Assembly (NCBI RefSeq): GCF_949769195.1
Contig: NZ_OX458333.1
Span: 558,001 to 622,000 of the forward strand
DNA: 64,000 nt
Origin: Methylocaldum szegediense
GTDB taxonomy: Bacteria > Pseudomonadota > Gammaproteobacteria > Methylococcales > Methylococcaceae
Reading direction: 5' to 3'
Positions within the stretch are counted from its first letter, which is position 1. The number at the start of each line of letters is the position of its first letter. The notes beneath the pieces are model-generated. The model was not told the origin of the DNA and made no database searches. It was given only the letters and a program-made list of their open reading frames with translations. The translations under genes were made by a program, and so were the position numbers. This document shows positions 7,658 to 15,986 of the stretch, piece after piece.

Positions 7658-7928
7658 ATCGGTTCCTCTCCTGCTGTAGTTCCAGCGCCTCGACGCGCCG
7701 TTCAAGCTCGCCGGTCTCGATCAGCTTGCCGAGGGTAGCCAGGGTATACGTCAGTTTCGTTCCGTCGCTCGGATCGAGCCGCCCGTTCCGCATGTCCCGG
7801 TAAACCCGCGCCATTTCCCGCTGCACGTCCCGCAGCGTCGCCAATTTGATCCGGCGTTGCTGCGGACGGGGAGGGTTCGCGGGTAAATACTCCTGTCGCG
7901 GCTCGTCGGGCGGCATTGATTGACTCAT
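7647..7928 (-). CDS. small phage-type protein
   Basis: A 93-residue protein with a Pro-rich N terminus and a helical core (LATLRDVQREMARVYRDMRN, then a second helix ending in ERRVEALELQ). Proteins of this pattern occur beside terminase genes in some prophages; here none is present. No strong ribosome site is seen. An ATG at 7916 would be an alternative start. It lies between the coiled-coil gene and 7124-7657 in a leftward unit. Confidence 0.55.
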   Translation of the reverse strand: MSQSMPPDEPRQEYLPANPPRPQQRRIKLATLRDVQREMARVYRDMRNGRLDPSDGTKLTYTLATLGKLIETGELERRVEALELQQERNRCES

Positions 7929-7955
7929 AACGCGCGGTTTAGGCGGCCGTAACGG

Positions 7956-8912
7956 TCAGGTTTTGAGCCCTTTAGCGCGCCAATGGGCAAGCAGCGGTTC
8001 GGGGTCGATCGGCAGCTTCAGCAGCGCCGCCTTATCGATCAGCGGCCGGCCGTCGAATCCTGGGAGGCTTAGGAATCCGTAAATCGGGGTCGTCGGGTGC
8101 CGGTTCTGCGACTGAATTCGGCTGATTTGCATGAATCGTGCGTAGGCGTCGATCAGGTCGTTCGCGGCCTTGACGTAATCGAGTTGGGCGGCCTGTTCCT
8201 GTAGGGCGAGAAAACAGCGAAACGTTTCCTGAAATTCGGCCTCGGCCGCCTCAAGTGTGGCTTCGGCTGCGTGCAGTTTACGGGTGAGCCCTTCGTTCCG
8301 GATTCGGTCCCGCTCGGCCGTTTTCCGAGCGTCCGAGATTTCGGACTCCAGCCGGTCGATGTGTTCTACCAGCGCGGTTAGATGCTCGGCGTCCACCGGC
8401 GTTCCTGCGGCCTCGTCGGCCAGGATGTCACCGTACTGCCGTTTGAGCTCGGCCAATTCCGATTCGCGGGCGGACAGGTCGATCCCGGTTTGTTTCCCGA
8501 TCAGGGCGGCCAATCGATCCCGCTCGGCCTGCGCCACGTCGCGCGCCTGTTGAGCCCGCAGAACGTCGTCAAACGTCGTGTCGGGAACCGTTTTCATATC
8601 GCCCTCGATGGCGAGAATTTCGGCGTTCAGGCGGGCAATCTCGGCCTCGGCTGCGGCTGCGCCCTCGGTCGCTTTCCGGAACGCGGCGCGCAGTCGCTCG
8701 TATTCGGCTCGGGTCTCGTCGTCCGGGTATTCGCCGGCATTCTCCAGGTTCTGGATTGTCCGCTCGATGGCGTCCAGCCGGCGGCCGAGTTCCATTTCGT
8801 CCCGGCGCAGCCGTTCGGCCCGGTTCGTGGCCTCAACGTAGGCGCGGCGGGTCTCATCGAGCCGGGTTCTGATTTCGTGACGGATTGATACGCGATTGGT
8901 AACGGCGTTCAT
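7956..8912 (-). CDS. long coiled-coil protein next to the capsid gene
   Basis: A 318-residue protein that is almost entirely heptad-patterned from residue 10 to about 245 (repeated A/E/R/L runs such as RAERLRRDEMELGRRLDAIE). It ends in a non-coil domain of about 70 residues (TTPIYGFLSLPGFDGRPLID). No enzyme motif is visible. It starts 40 bp after the capsid stop. By position and shape it could be a capsid scaffold or a size-determining protein, but this is inference; a structural or DNA-organising role is also possible. Confidence 0.65.
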   Translation of the reverse strand: MNAVTNRVSIRHEIRTRLDETRRAYVEATNRAERLRRDEMELGRRLDAIERTIQNLENAGEYPDDETRAEYERLRAAFRKATEGAAAAEAEIARLNAEILAIEGDMKTVPDTTFDDVLRAQQARDVAQAERDRLAALIGKQTGIDLSARESELAELKRQYGDILADEAAGTPVDAEHLTALVEHIDRLESEISDARKTAERDRIRNEGLTRKLHAAEATLEAAEAEFQETFRCFLALQEQAAQLDYVKAANDLIDAYARFMQISRIQSQNRHPTTPIYGFLSLPGFDGRPLIDKAALLKLPIDPEPLLAHWRAKGLKT

Positions 8913-8952
8913 CTTTCGTGTTTCTCCGTGGGTCTGGTGAATGGATCGTGGT

Positions 8953-9930
8953 TCAGCCGGCTACGGCGTTGCGGATCAGACAGCCGAGCTCCGGGGAAAC
9001 GATGAATTCCTCGACGTACTCGCCGACGCGGACCACGTGCGCGCCCCGAACGGATCGGTTCGGCTCCTCGTAGGTCCACGCGAATCGGTCGCCCCATGCG
9101 GCCGTTGCACCCCAGCGGTTCGGGTTTCCGGCCTGCCCCATGTAGAGAAATGCCGCGTGCGGTCCCCATAACCGGGTCAAGCTCGCCGCTTGGCCTTTCT
9201 TCGCCGAGTTGTGCCAGGCGTCGCCGACGACAATACGATCGATCTCCAGTAGGTTCGCCACGGCGTCGGGTGTGGCGATCCCGGTATCAGCCCCATCCCA
9301 GATAGTCGCCTCGATGATTTTTGGGTGACGTGATATGTGAGTCCACGTCCGCCGCCCGAATACGGCGATATTCGGCCTCATGATGCACGTGTCCAGGGCG
9401 TCCATGATGGCTTTAACCGGGTCGCTCGACGGGTCGCTCCATTGGTCTGAACCGGCGAGCGTCTGAACGTTGCCGGCCGGGTAGCTGATACTGCTGAACA
9501 CCAGATTCGCAACGCGCCGCTCCCGGTCCAGCAAAATTAGGTCCGTCGTGTCCCTGGTCGCGTTCCGCTTCATTTCGTCCGGGTCCGGTGCGTTCGCCAA
9601 GTCATGCCAGGGAATGACGTGCTCCAGCCCGGCGCCGTGCACCGCGTCCAGGATTTCGCCGGCCGTGAACGAAACTTCGTTCGGCGCACTCTTACGCCCG
9701 ACGCGGGTATCCAGCCGCGCCAGCAACTCGGCCGCGTTCGTCGTCAGATATTTGAACTCCATGCTGGCGACGGGAATCCTCGGTAGAACCTCGTCGGCGA
9801 TGAACCGGTCATTACGGTATTCCCGCGCGACTTTCGTCAACTCTGGGCTGATCGGATACGGGGCATCGGCGAAGTCGAGGGTGCCGGCGCCGGTTTCCTC
9901 GTAATTGGACGTGAATTCAACGGTCTGCAT
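8953..9930 (-). CDS. phage major capsid protein (HK97-fold type)
   Basis: A 325-residue protein from ATG 9930, preceded by GAGGT. The N-terminal segment PELTKVAREYRNDRFIADEV with LPRIPV matches the start of one siphophage-type capsid family. Further matches are the central VFGRRTWTHI...HPKI, the LLEIDRIVVGDAWHN stretch and the C-terminal VRVGEYVEEFIVSPELGCLIRNAVA. A much longer open frame upstream overlaps ssb and is not coding. It lies 22 bp after ssb, so replication and capsid genes share a transcript. No portal, protease or terminase accompanies it. Confidence 0.82.
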   Translation of the reverse strand: MQTVEFTSNYEETGAGTLDFADAPYPISPELTKVAREYRNDRFIADEVLPRIPVASMEFKYLTTNAAELLARLDTRVGRKSAPNEVSFTAGEILDAVHGAGLEHVIPWHDLANAPDPDEMKRNATRDTTDLILLDRERRVANLVFSSISYPAGNVQTLAGSDQWSDPSSDPVKAIMDALDTCIMRPNIAVFGRRTWTHISRHPKIIEATIWDGADTGIATPDAVANLLEIDRIVVGDAWHNSAKKGQAASLTRLWGPHAAFLYMGQAGNPNRWGATAAWGDRFAWTYEEPNRSVRGAHVVRVGEYVEEFIVSPELGCLIRNAVAG

Positions 9931-9952
9931 GGTGGTTACCTCGCGAGTCAAA

Positions 9953-10372
9953 TCAGAAGGGAATGGCGTCGTCAAAACCTGGATCGGTGCCATATGCCGC
10001 GTTCCAGTCGCGCGTTCCTGAGCCGTTCTGCCGCGCCTTTGGCTTTTCCTTGCCGTCCGTATCGCCCCGCCGTTTGCGTGCGTCGTAGGCGCTAAGAATG
10101 CCCATTGCGGTGACGTTGAGCCCCTGGCGCGTCTCGCCGTCGCGGTCCCACGTCGTGAGCTTCGCCGGCCCAGCGACGGCAATGGAGTCCCCCGCTTTCA
10201 GCCGGCCCAACCGCTCGGCCTGGTCGCCGAACGCGATGACGGAAACAAGTTGCCGATCGTCCGCGCCCTCGACGGCTGCGGAAATCATCGCGGTGGTAAA
10301 TGCTTTACCGGATTGCCCCGTTCGGCGTTGCGGGTCGCGTAGCAGTCGGCCCGCGATTAGAACATCGATCAT
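9953..10372 (-). CDS. ssb: single-stranded DNA-binding protein
   Basis: A 139-residue SSB with an N-terminal OB-fold domain (IAGRLLRDPQRR, VSVIAFGDQAERL, LKAGDSIAVAGPAKL; about residues 4-95), a flexible charged linker and the acidic C-terminal tip DDAIPF that recruits partner proteins. An AGAGG ribosome site precedes ATG 10372. Its place between the RepA-like gene and the capsid gene suggests that it serves replication of the excised element. It is clearly distinct from a core ssb by its short linker and unusual OB sequence. Confidence 0.85.
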   Translation of the reverse strand: MIDVLIAGRLLRDPQRRTGQSGKAFTTAMISAAVEGADDRQLVSVIAFGDQAERLGRLKAGDSIAVAGPAKLTTWDRDGETRQGLNVTAMGILSAYDARKRRGDTDGKEKPKARQNGSGTRDWNAAYGTDPGFDDAIPF

Positions 10373-10526
10373 TGGCGTAGCCTCTCATCTGTCGAACAAA
10401 GTCGTCCGGCATCAGGCTCACCTCGTCGTTCTCCGATCCGTCGGTTCGTGTTATCGTTTTGCTCGGCAGGTAGTAGCCGAAAATCATCTGTCGCCCCCGC
10501 TCCGTCGGGGGTTTTTCGTGTCCAAA

Positions 10527-10544
10527 GTCTACCATCCGTCTACC
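10527..10544 (-). repeat. internal copy of the terminal-repeat motif
   Basis: On the minus strand GGTAGACGGATGGTAGAC differs by one base from the 18-bp core of the repeats at 4607-4625 and 15987-16005. It encodes the last residues and stop of the gene at 10529-10807. Confidence 0.4.
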
Positions 10545-10807
10545 GTCTGCCGCCGTCCGTGGCAAAGCCCCCGTTGCTCGGGCGTTTCAGGGTAGCCGAC
10601 AATGGATTCTGAATCCTTTTCCGCTCCGGCCCGCTCAAACTCTCCGCACGCGTGCCGGTCCAAACTCCACCAAAGCCCGCCCGCGCCGGGTGCTCGAATG
10701 CCCTTGGCGCAGTCGGTCAAAACCGGGTGCTCGGTCGTGACCTTGTGCCGGCAATCGGCGCAATGGATCGCCCCGGCGTCGCCCGTCTGTTCAGTCGGGG
10801 CGTTCAA
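10529..10807 (-). CDS. small cysteine-rich protein
   Basis: A 92-residue protein starting at TTG 10807 behind a strong GGAGG ribosome site. Cysteines at CADC, DCAKG and HACGEFE suggest a small metal-binding fold in the first 60 residues. The rest is polar. It lies between the iteron-like array and ssb and may be a replication accessory protein of the element. I do not recognise a family. The minus-strand region between it and ssb (10373-10528) could hold a further short reading frame that overlaps ssb, but support for that is weak. Confidence 0.5.
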   Translation of the reverse strand: MNAPTEQTGDAGAIHCADCRHKVTTEHPVLTDCAKGIRAPGAGGLWWSLDRHACGEFERAGAEKDSESIVGYPETPEQRGLCHGRRQTVDGW

Positions 10808-10864
10808 CGGGCTACCTCCAGAATCGGATTCTCACCAAGCCGAAACGGGTCGAAGATCGCCCAT

Positions 10865-11021
10865 TGCGCGATTGCTGCGCGGTGCTGCGCGAGTCTTCGC
10901 CAGAAAAAGAGAAGTGCAGTTCGCGCATTGGTGCGCGACTGCATTTTTCTCTATAAGGCCGCGCAGCAAACCCGCGCGCAGCAAACCGCGCAGTTTTGGC
11001 TTTGCTGCGCGAAGCTGCGCG
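10865..11021. repeat. iteron-like array beside the RepA-type gene
   Basis: Ten copies of TGCGCG or its complement lie within 157 bp, at 10865, 10876, 10886, 10922, 10932, 10960, 10975, 10987, 11006 and 11016. The longest shared unit is TTTGCTGCGCGG, present exactly inverted at 10959-10970. The stretch lies in the 216-bp gene-free gap after the RepA-like gene. This is the layout of a replication origin with iterons. Confidence 0.6.
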
Positions 11022-11023
11022 GC

Positions 11024-12244
11024 TCAAAGCGTCCACCTCGACGGTGCGAGAAAGTGGTACTTCCCGCCACGCGTTTTTTCGCCATCTGGCAACGGTTTTT
11101 CTACCAGCACGCCGCGCCGCAAAGCCGCTTTGATAACGTCGCGCATCGGGTCGCGCCCTATTCCGTCGAAGATTTGGTTACGTGCGTCAACCAAATCGTT
11201 TTGGGTGAACCGCTCGGTCGGCGTCTGTCGAAGCTTTTCTTCGACGTACGTGACGAGTGCCGATATTCGGGCGTCTAGCTGGCGCTCCCGTTCCCGGCGT
11301 GCATTCGCGCGCGCTTCGTCCTCGGTCGGGATTTCGATTCGCTCGAACAGCCAGCCTTTGCGCCTGATCCATATCGGGTCTTTCGGCTTTTTGGCGTCGG
11401 TCAGCTTGGTTACGTGAAGCGAGAGAATGTTTCCCTGCTCGATATCGGCCGGCGTTGCAATGCCCGCCGCCGCCGTGGGGTCTGGCGTCACAAGCTGGAA
11501 GACGGCTCGCGCACCATCGCCAAGCGCCGCGCCGCCGCGCCCGGTGTGGTGGTCGATAATGCCATCGCGGACAACGGCCTTGCTCGTGTGGTGAACCAAT
11601 TCCACCGCGCACCCAAGTGCACGCTGTAGCCGCATCGCCGCATTGATCGTCGCGTCCTCCGCGTCGTTCGGTGCGCGTTCGCCGGGTGAGAATTTCACCA
11701 GCGGGTCGAACGTGACGATCACGGGATTCACGTCCGCGTATCGCTCGACTATCTGGTCGGCCAAGGGGGTTATCTCGATATTGCCGCGCCCGTCGAACCG
11801 CGCTAGCCGTGCATCCGTGCCGACGAAATCGCGAATGTAGAAATTGTCCGCCACATACTTGCGCGCGCTTTCGTTCAATCCCATTTGGTCGCAAACCTGA
11901 AACAGCCGATAACGCAGCCGATCGGCGCCATCCTCCTTTGTGACATACAGGACAGGACCATCTAGCGCCGGCTCAATACCGAGAAACGGTCTCGACAGAA
12001 TGACGCATATGTTTCGCTGTAGCAAAAGCGTTGACTTGCCCATGCCGCCCGTTCCGATGAATGCACAAACATCGGCCGGTAACAGGTCGGGGAAAATGAA
12101 CTTTGGTTCATTGGGCGGAACCGTCAGCCATTCGAGCGGGATGCGATCGGTGTCCGGTCCCCAATTCGGCGGACCACTGCCGTCCGTGGCCAGGGTGGAC
12201 AGATCGCATAAATCGATCAGCTCGCCATTCAATGGAGCTTCCAT
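11024..12244 (-). CDS. RepA-like AAA ATPase (replicative helicase type)
   Basis: A 406-residue protein with a RecA-like ATPase core: Walker A GTGGMGKST at about residue 65, Walker B VIVTFDPL at about 178, and ELVHHTSK followed by RGGAALGDGARAVFQL. These are typical of the RepA hexameric helicases of mobile plasmids and of many integrative elements. The C-terminal 100 residues are basic and resemble a DNA-binding winged helix. It starts within the end of the preceding gene (16-bp overlap). The adjacent iteron-like array supports a role in autonomous replication after excision. Confidence 0.8.
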   Translation of the reverse strand: MEAPLNGELIDLCDLSTLATDGSGPPNWGPDTDRIPLEWLTVPPNEPKFIFPDLLPADVCAFIGTGGMGKSTLLLQRNICVILSRPFLGIEPALDGPVLYVTKEDGADRLRYRLFQVCDQMGLNESARKYVADNFYIRDFVGTDARLARFDGRGNIEITPLADQIVERYADVNPVIVTFDPLVKFSPGERAPNDAEDATINAAMRLQRALGCAVELVHHTSKAVVRDGIIDHHTGRGGAALGDGARAVFQLVTPDPTAAAGIATPADIEQGNILSLHVTKLTDAKKPKDPIWIRRKGWLFERIEIPTEDEARANARRERERQLDARISALVTYVEEKLRQTPTERFTQNDLVDARNQIFDGIGRDPMRDVIKAALRRGVLVEKPLPDGEKTRGGKYHFLAPSRWTL

Positions 12245-12795
12245 ATCCGCCCCCCTTCGTCTCGGCGCAAGATTTCCACTCGCGCCAACAGCCGGACGAC
12301 CGCATGGCTAGCGCCAGCCGTCAATACCAAACTGGCCGCGTGCAACAGGCTTATGTCGGTTTCCGGTCGTCCAACGGTGATGATGGCAACGTCCATCCCG
12401 GCCGCGAACGTCCAATCGTAGGCGCTCGGGTTGCGCTCGAACGGCAGCGCGACAAACGAGGTCGGAGGATCACCGTACTTGGCTTCTAGTTCGAAGCGCC
12501 GTGCCGCTTCGTCCATCGCGGCCGATCCGGTCAAAACCTCAAGCAGAGTTTCGCGGGTTCGCCGGAGCGCAACCACGCGCCGAGCATATGGCGGAAGTTT
12601 CGGACCAGAGGGGAAGGGAATAACTATGCGTTCGGCGTTATAATGGCTCCGCTCCGAAAAGCATCGCCCCCGGCCGTTCCCTTTTAGCGTGACCCGCTCG
12701 TGATGATCCCGAGCGCTCGGGGGCGCCCCATCCGAGCCGCCTTGAAACGCAGGGCGCACCTCTCCCGACCGCGTGTCGCGGTTGTCGAAGTCCAT
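12229..12795 (-). CDS. hypothetical protein of the replication module
   Basis: A 188-residue protein with an AAGGAGG ribosome site before ATG 12795. The first 60 residues are polar and probably flexible. The rest is an alpha/beta region with YDWTFAAGMDVAIITVGRPE and a C-terminal helix-turn-helix-like stretch (HAVVRLLARVEILRRDEGGRIW). The family is not recognised. It overlaps the start of the RepA-like gene and probably acts in the same operon as a replication or regulatory partner. Confidence 0.55.
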   Translation of the reverse strand: MDFDNRDTRSGEVRPAFQGGSDGAPPSARDHHERVTLKGNGRGRCFSERSHYNAERIVIPFPSGPKLPPYARRVVALRRTRETLLEVLTGSAAMDEAARRFELEAKYGDPPTSFVALPFERNPSAYDWTFAAGMDVAIITVGRPETDISLLHAASLVLTAGASHAVVRLLARVEILRRDEGGRIWKLH

Positions 12796-12809
12796 ACCAT
12801 GCCACCTCC

Positions 12810-13118
12810 TTACGCCGGGTCGGCGGACGTAGAAGCGCGGCTTTCCCGCAGCACGTGCTCCACGACAACGCGCTTCACGTACCGGACATGTCGCCCGTGC
12901 TTGATATACGGGATACCTACACCGGCCCAGCGGTCGCGCTCAAGTTTCGCTTCGGAACAGTCCATCCATGCCGCAACCTGGGCGGTGGTGACTAATGCGT
13001 CGGGGTGAGATTCCGCGAATTCGCGGGCGAGTTCGACGCGGCTCTTTGAGGGAGTGACCCGCTTGCTGATCACTCGATCATGAACGGTTGAAGATTCTGC
13101 GGTGCTAGAAGTCGCCAT
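12810..13118 (-). CDS. excisionase/AlpA-like helix-turn-helix protein
   Basis: A 102-residue protein with a winged-helix pattern in its C-terminal half: TTAQVAAWMDCSEAKLERDR followed by GIPYIKHGRHVRYVKRVV. This is the MerR/Xis layout in which an HTH is followed by a wing with a conserved Arg-Tyr. Such proteins direct excision or activate element genes. A GAGG lies before ATG 13118. The N-terminal 40 residues are Ser/Thr-rich and flexible. Confidence 0.72.
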   Translation of the reverse strand: MATSSTAESSTVHDRVISKRVTPSKSRVELAREFAESHPDALVTTAQVAAWMDCSEAKLERDRWAGVGIPYIKHGRHVRYVKRVVVEHVLRESRASTSADPA

Positions 13119-13206
13119 GTCTTAAACAACCTCGTTAGGTTTGTCTCAAAAACATGGCTAGCTTTATCGATCAGGCGGGGCGAGTCACGGAAAGTAAAAA
13201 AGAATT

Positions 13207-13974
13207 TTATTTTCCGAGTTCAAGCTTGTGCATTGCGGCCAGCTTCCAGTAGTCCCGATGGATTAGATTGTTAGCGGCTTTCAAATACTTATTGATCGTT
13301 TGCGGATCATCGATCCTCAGCCCGTCGGCAATCTCAGCCGCCCCTTTGTTTTCCTGCCGCGCATCGAAAGCACGTAGGTACAGTGGATATTTAGAGCGGT
13401 GATTCTTTCTGTGCTTGAAGCCGCGTATCAGCCCTTTTGTCTCGATGATTGTCTTGATGTTCTCGAACTGTGTTTCAAGCGGAAGGTCAAGGTCGATCGT
13501 GATGACAATCTCGCGGTCCGTTTCCGGCGTCAGTCCGGTTTTTATTCCGTAGTGCTCGTACACCTTGGAAATGTCGTACGTGAGCATCTTAGTCAAGTCA
13601 GTGTCAAACACCGGGGTGTTTGGCGGAAGACTTCGATATGGGTTGGGGACAGCAAGCAAAAGCTTTGAAAGGCGATAGCGTTCGGAAAAATATTCTCGTG
13701 GCGTTCCAATTCGCTTGCCACCTCGTAATGCAAACTGAGTGACTGATTCGCCCGGCATAGCGGCCGGTTCACACTTGCAGAACCGGGAGATAATCCCGTC
13801 AGGACGCAGTAAACCATCCCCTAGAGACTCCCTTGGCAGGCGGGCGTACTCGTCGTAATCCCGCCGATAGGATGGGTTTCGCCTGAAAAACTCCCATGCC
13901 CATTGATATAAGGACGTGGTGTCGGCGTCAGGGTAATCGGCCGGATTTTTCCAGTCTGGATTGTCGTTCTTCAT
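13207..13974 (-). CDS. DUF6499-type transcriptional-regulator-like protein
   Basis: A protein of about 255 residues whose N terminus (DWKNPADYPDADTTSLYQWAWEFFRRNPSYRRDYDEY, residues about 5-40, given here by its key DW..P and WAWEFLRRNP-type motif) matches a domain common at the head of regulators in proteobacterial integrative elements. The remainder has a Lys-rich middle and a C-terminal helical domain resembling a DNA-binding fold (AAEIADGLRIDDPQTINKYL). ATG 13974 has GAGGTGG; a GTG at 13986 overlaps the stop of a 21-codon leader. It probably regulates element genes. Confidence 0.6.
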   Translation of the reverse strand: MKNDNPDWKNPADYPDADTTSLYQWAWEFFRRNPSYRRDYDEYARLPRESLGDGLLRPDGIISRFCKCEPAAMPGESVTQFALRGGKRIGTPREYFSERYRLSKLLLAVPNPYRSLPPNTPVFDTDLTKMLTYDISKVYEHYGIKTGLTPETDREIVITIDLDLPLETQFENIKTIIETKGLIRGFKHRKNHRSKYPLYLRAFDARQENKGAAEIADGLRIDDPQTINKYLKAANNLIHRDYWKLAAMHKLELGK

Positions 13975-13982
13975 CCACCACC

Positions 13983-14048
13983 TCACGGCAGTGCTTCAAG
14001 ATGGTTGCCGCTCCAGCCGGCCAGGGTGATAGGATGAACAGTAGCCAT
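13983..14048 (-). CDS. possible 21-residue leader peptide
   Basis: ATG 14048 has GAAGGTG at a good distance and opens 21 codons (MATVHPITLAGWSGNHLEAL and one Pro). The TGA overlaps the GTG at 13986 of the next gene as GTGA, which would couple their translation. Upstream lies a 110-bp gene-free stretch with hairpin CCGGCGA/TCGCCGG. Too short to be sure. Confidence 0.3.
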   Translation of the reverse strand: MATVHPITLAGWSGNHLEALP

Positions 14049-14160
14049 GATTCACCTTCGTGGTAGGTGGTTGTGGTCAGGGGCGCCCGAGTGTGCCCGC
14101 ACTCTGGTGCCCCGCTAAATCGTCCGCGACCTCCCGGCGATCCTCTCGCCGGTTAGGGAT

Positions 14161-14562
14161 TCACAAGAAAGGGTTAATGACCGTCAAACGGCCGTCGAAT
14201 ACCTGCCCATGCTGCAAGTCCTCTGAATACAGGGTATCGCAGTTCGCCAATAGCGCCGCCGCCACGATCAGACTGTCCCAATGGGAAAGCGGATAACGCC
14301 TCACCAATCGGAACGCCTCCCGTAAAGTCGCCGTTTCGACCGGAACCACTTCACATAGATCGAGCAGGCTTTCGGCGATGTCATGAGCTTCCGCTAGGGT
14401 GAAACCATATTTTCGAGTCAAGACGCTGACGGTCTCGTTGATCACCTGGACACTGATTACCGGACGGTCCTCGATGATCGAGATCGCCCGCGTGGTCTTC
14501 TCGCCGTTCTCCGATTCCGCATAAATGAACAGATTGGTATCAGCGAAGACTCGGGCGGTCAT
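14161..14562 (-). CDS. PIN-domain toxin (VapC-like)
   Basis: A 133-residue PIN domain from ATG 14562. The first acidic residue is in ARVFADTNLFIYA, the central Glu in VINET, and the later acid in LSHWDSLIVAAAL. These form the metal-binding site of VapC-type ribonucleases, which cut RNA when the antitoxin is degraded. The start lies 23 bp inside the antitoxin gene, so both are co-translated. Position next to the integrase suggests a role in keeping the element in the population. Confidence 0.8.
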   Translation of the reverse strand: MTARVFADTNLFIYAESENGEKTTRAISIIEDRPVISVQVINETVSVLTRKYGFTLAEAHDIAESLLDLCEVVPVETATLREAFRLVRRYPLSHWDSLIVAAALLANCDTLYSEDLQHGQVFDGRLTVINPFL

Positions 14563-14758
14563 AGCACGCTTCCCGGTCAAATTTCTCCGCTTTGAATCGC
14601 CCGCGGTATTTCGCCAGGGTAGACAGCGCTTTTTCCCGGCGCGCCTTGTCTTCGATCTCTTGCTTGGTTTTCAAGCTTTCCGCAAAGCTCAAGACCTCGG
14701 CCGCTTGCTGCTCGGGCAGGGCCTTGACGGTTTCGTAAATCTTTTCAGCGATGCTCAT
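14540..14758 (-). CDS. antitoxin of the PIN toxin (DUF2281-like)
   Basis: A 72-residue protein with the opening SIAEKIYETVKALPEQQAAEVLSFAESL (residues 2-29; the key LP..Q..EVL.F...L pattern), known from DUF2281-type antitoxins paired with PIN toxins. The C-terminal Lys/Arg-rich tail would bind the toxin. It overlaps the end of the integrase gene by 4 bp (ATG/stop overlap) and the toxin start. Confidence 0.7.
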   Translation of the reverse strand: MSIAEKIYETVKALPEQQAAEVLSFAESLKTKQEIEDKARREKALSTLAKYRGRFKAEKFDREACYDRPSLR

Positions 14759-15969
14759 ACGGTCACCTCCCGTTTCAGTTCGACAATCTCAGCCGTGGGT
14801 TTCAGTCCAGCCGCCTTTAAAACAAAGTCCTCGATCTTCTGCATCGGCGCCCGCAGCCGCTCGGCCGTGACGATCACATAGCCGGCCGTCACGTCCGCCC
14901 CCGACTTATGGTTCATCAGGGCTTTCAAGGCATAGGCGGGAATGTCCAGCGAATCGGCAATGGTCGCGAACGTCCGCCGTAGATCGTGCGGGGTAAAGCG
15001 AACGCCGGATGCTTTCTCAATCGCGGCCAGGGCGTAGCGGAAATTCGAGATACGCCTGCCAGCGGAATCGGAAAAGACATACTCGGAAACAGAAAAGGCC
15101 TTGCGCCTGTTCATCAGTGCAGACAGATAATCGCCCATCGGCAGGGTATGGTCTCGCCTGTTTTTCGGGTCAACCACAGTTAGGGTGCGGCCCTTCAAAT
15201 CAACATCGGGCCACTTCAGATTAAGCGCCTCTTCCCGCCGCAGTCCGGTCAAAATCAGAACCTGGAAATAGTCGCCGATATCCCGGCTCGGCAGATTCAG
15301 CACGGCCTCGAACCAAGGCTTAAGCTCATGCGGCTTGATGACCGTCGAGCGCCGGTCTACCCGATACCATGCGCGAGTTTCAGACAAGACTGTTACCGGA
15401 TTCTCGCCGATCAGCGGACGGCCTTCGTCGTCTTTGTATCTGGCACGAGCAAAGTTAATGACCGCCCGCAGATAGCGGCACCCGAGATTAGCGCGCGCCT
15501 CAGAGCGCTGCTCTCCGAATTCTTTATGTCGCTTGGCGACCATCGCCGGGGTGATTCTGGTTATTGGCTTATCCAGCCAATCGGAAAACATTTCGTCCAT
15601 GGACGCACGCATGTCGCGCCGCGTTCGCTCCTTTAAATCCTTCCGGGCCTCCAGGTAATCGGCGAACGCCTCGTTCAGCGTCTTTTCCTCCAGCTTGGCG
15701 CGCCTCCTCTTGGCTACGGGGTCGCCGCCAGTTGCGATATCCCCGGCCAGCTTGAGCGCCTGCTTGCGCGCCTGGTCCGGTGTGAGTTCGCCATATCTGC
15801 CAATCGTGATCCGCTTGACTCGCCGATTGATCCGCTTTTCGAGAAAGAAGGATTTCACGCCAGACGGGAAAACCTTCATGCCGAAACCCCTGATCTCGTC
15901 GTCACGGTAGAACGTGGGGTCGGTCTCGGGAATGGGTAGCCGGTCGATTACGGATTTCGTCAGTTTCAT
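14755..15969 (-). CDS. P4-type tyrosine integrase
   Basis: A 404-residue protein from ATG 15969 (GGGGGG ribosome site). The N-terminal DUF4102-type arm-binding domain contains RDDEIRGFGMKVFPSG and ITIGRYGELTPDQAR. The SAM-like core-binding domain follows. The catalytic domain shows the Arg in TGLRREEAL, HDLRRTF, the His in LMNHKSG and the nucleophilic Tyr in TAGYVIVTAERL. This type integrates into tRNA genes, which agrees with the tRNA-Lys repeats. Two GGTAGAC-type repeats and a GAATCGT/ACGATTC inverted repeat (15981-15987, 16009-16015) surround its promoter region. Confidence 0.93.
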   Translation of the reverse strand: MKLTKSVIDRLPIPETDPTFYRDDEIRGFGMKVFPSGVKSFFLEKRINRRVKRITIGRYGELTPDQARKQALKLAGDIATGGDPVAKRRRAKLEEKTLNEAFADYLEARKDLKERTRRDMRASMDEMFSDWLDKPITRITPAMVAKRHKEFGEQRSEARANLGCRYLRAVINFARARYKDDEGRPLIGENPVTVLSETRAWYRVDRRSTVIKPHELKPWFEAVLNLPSRDIGDYFQVLILTGLRREEALNLKWPDVDLKGRTLTVVDPKNRRDHTLPMGDYLSALMNRRKAFSVSEYVFSDSAGRRISNFRYALAAIEKASGVRFTPHDLRRTFATIADSLDIPAYALKALMNHKSGADVTAGYVIVTAERLRAPMQKIEDFVLKAAGLKPTAEIVELKREVTV

Positions 15970-15986
15970 ATCCCCCCCTGGAATCG

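Noticed and set aside
9931-10182. N-terminal extension of the capsid gene
   Set aside because: The open frame continues upstream but overlaps ssb, is Arg-rich and unlike capsid N termini. ATG 9930 matches the family start.
10305-10565. 86-codon minus-strand frame between the Cys-rich gene and ssb
   Set aside because: It overlaps ssb by about 68 bp in another frame and has no conserved motif. A shorter real peptide inside it cannot be excluded.
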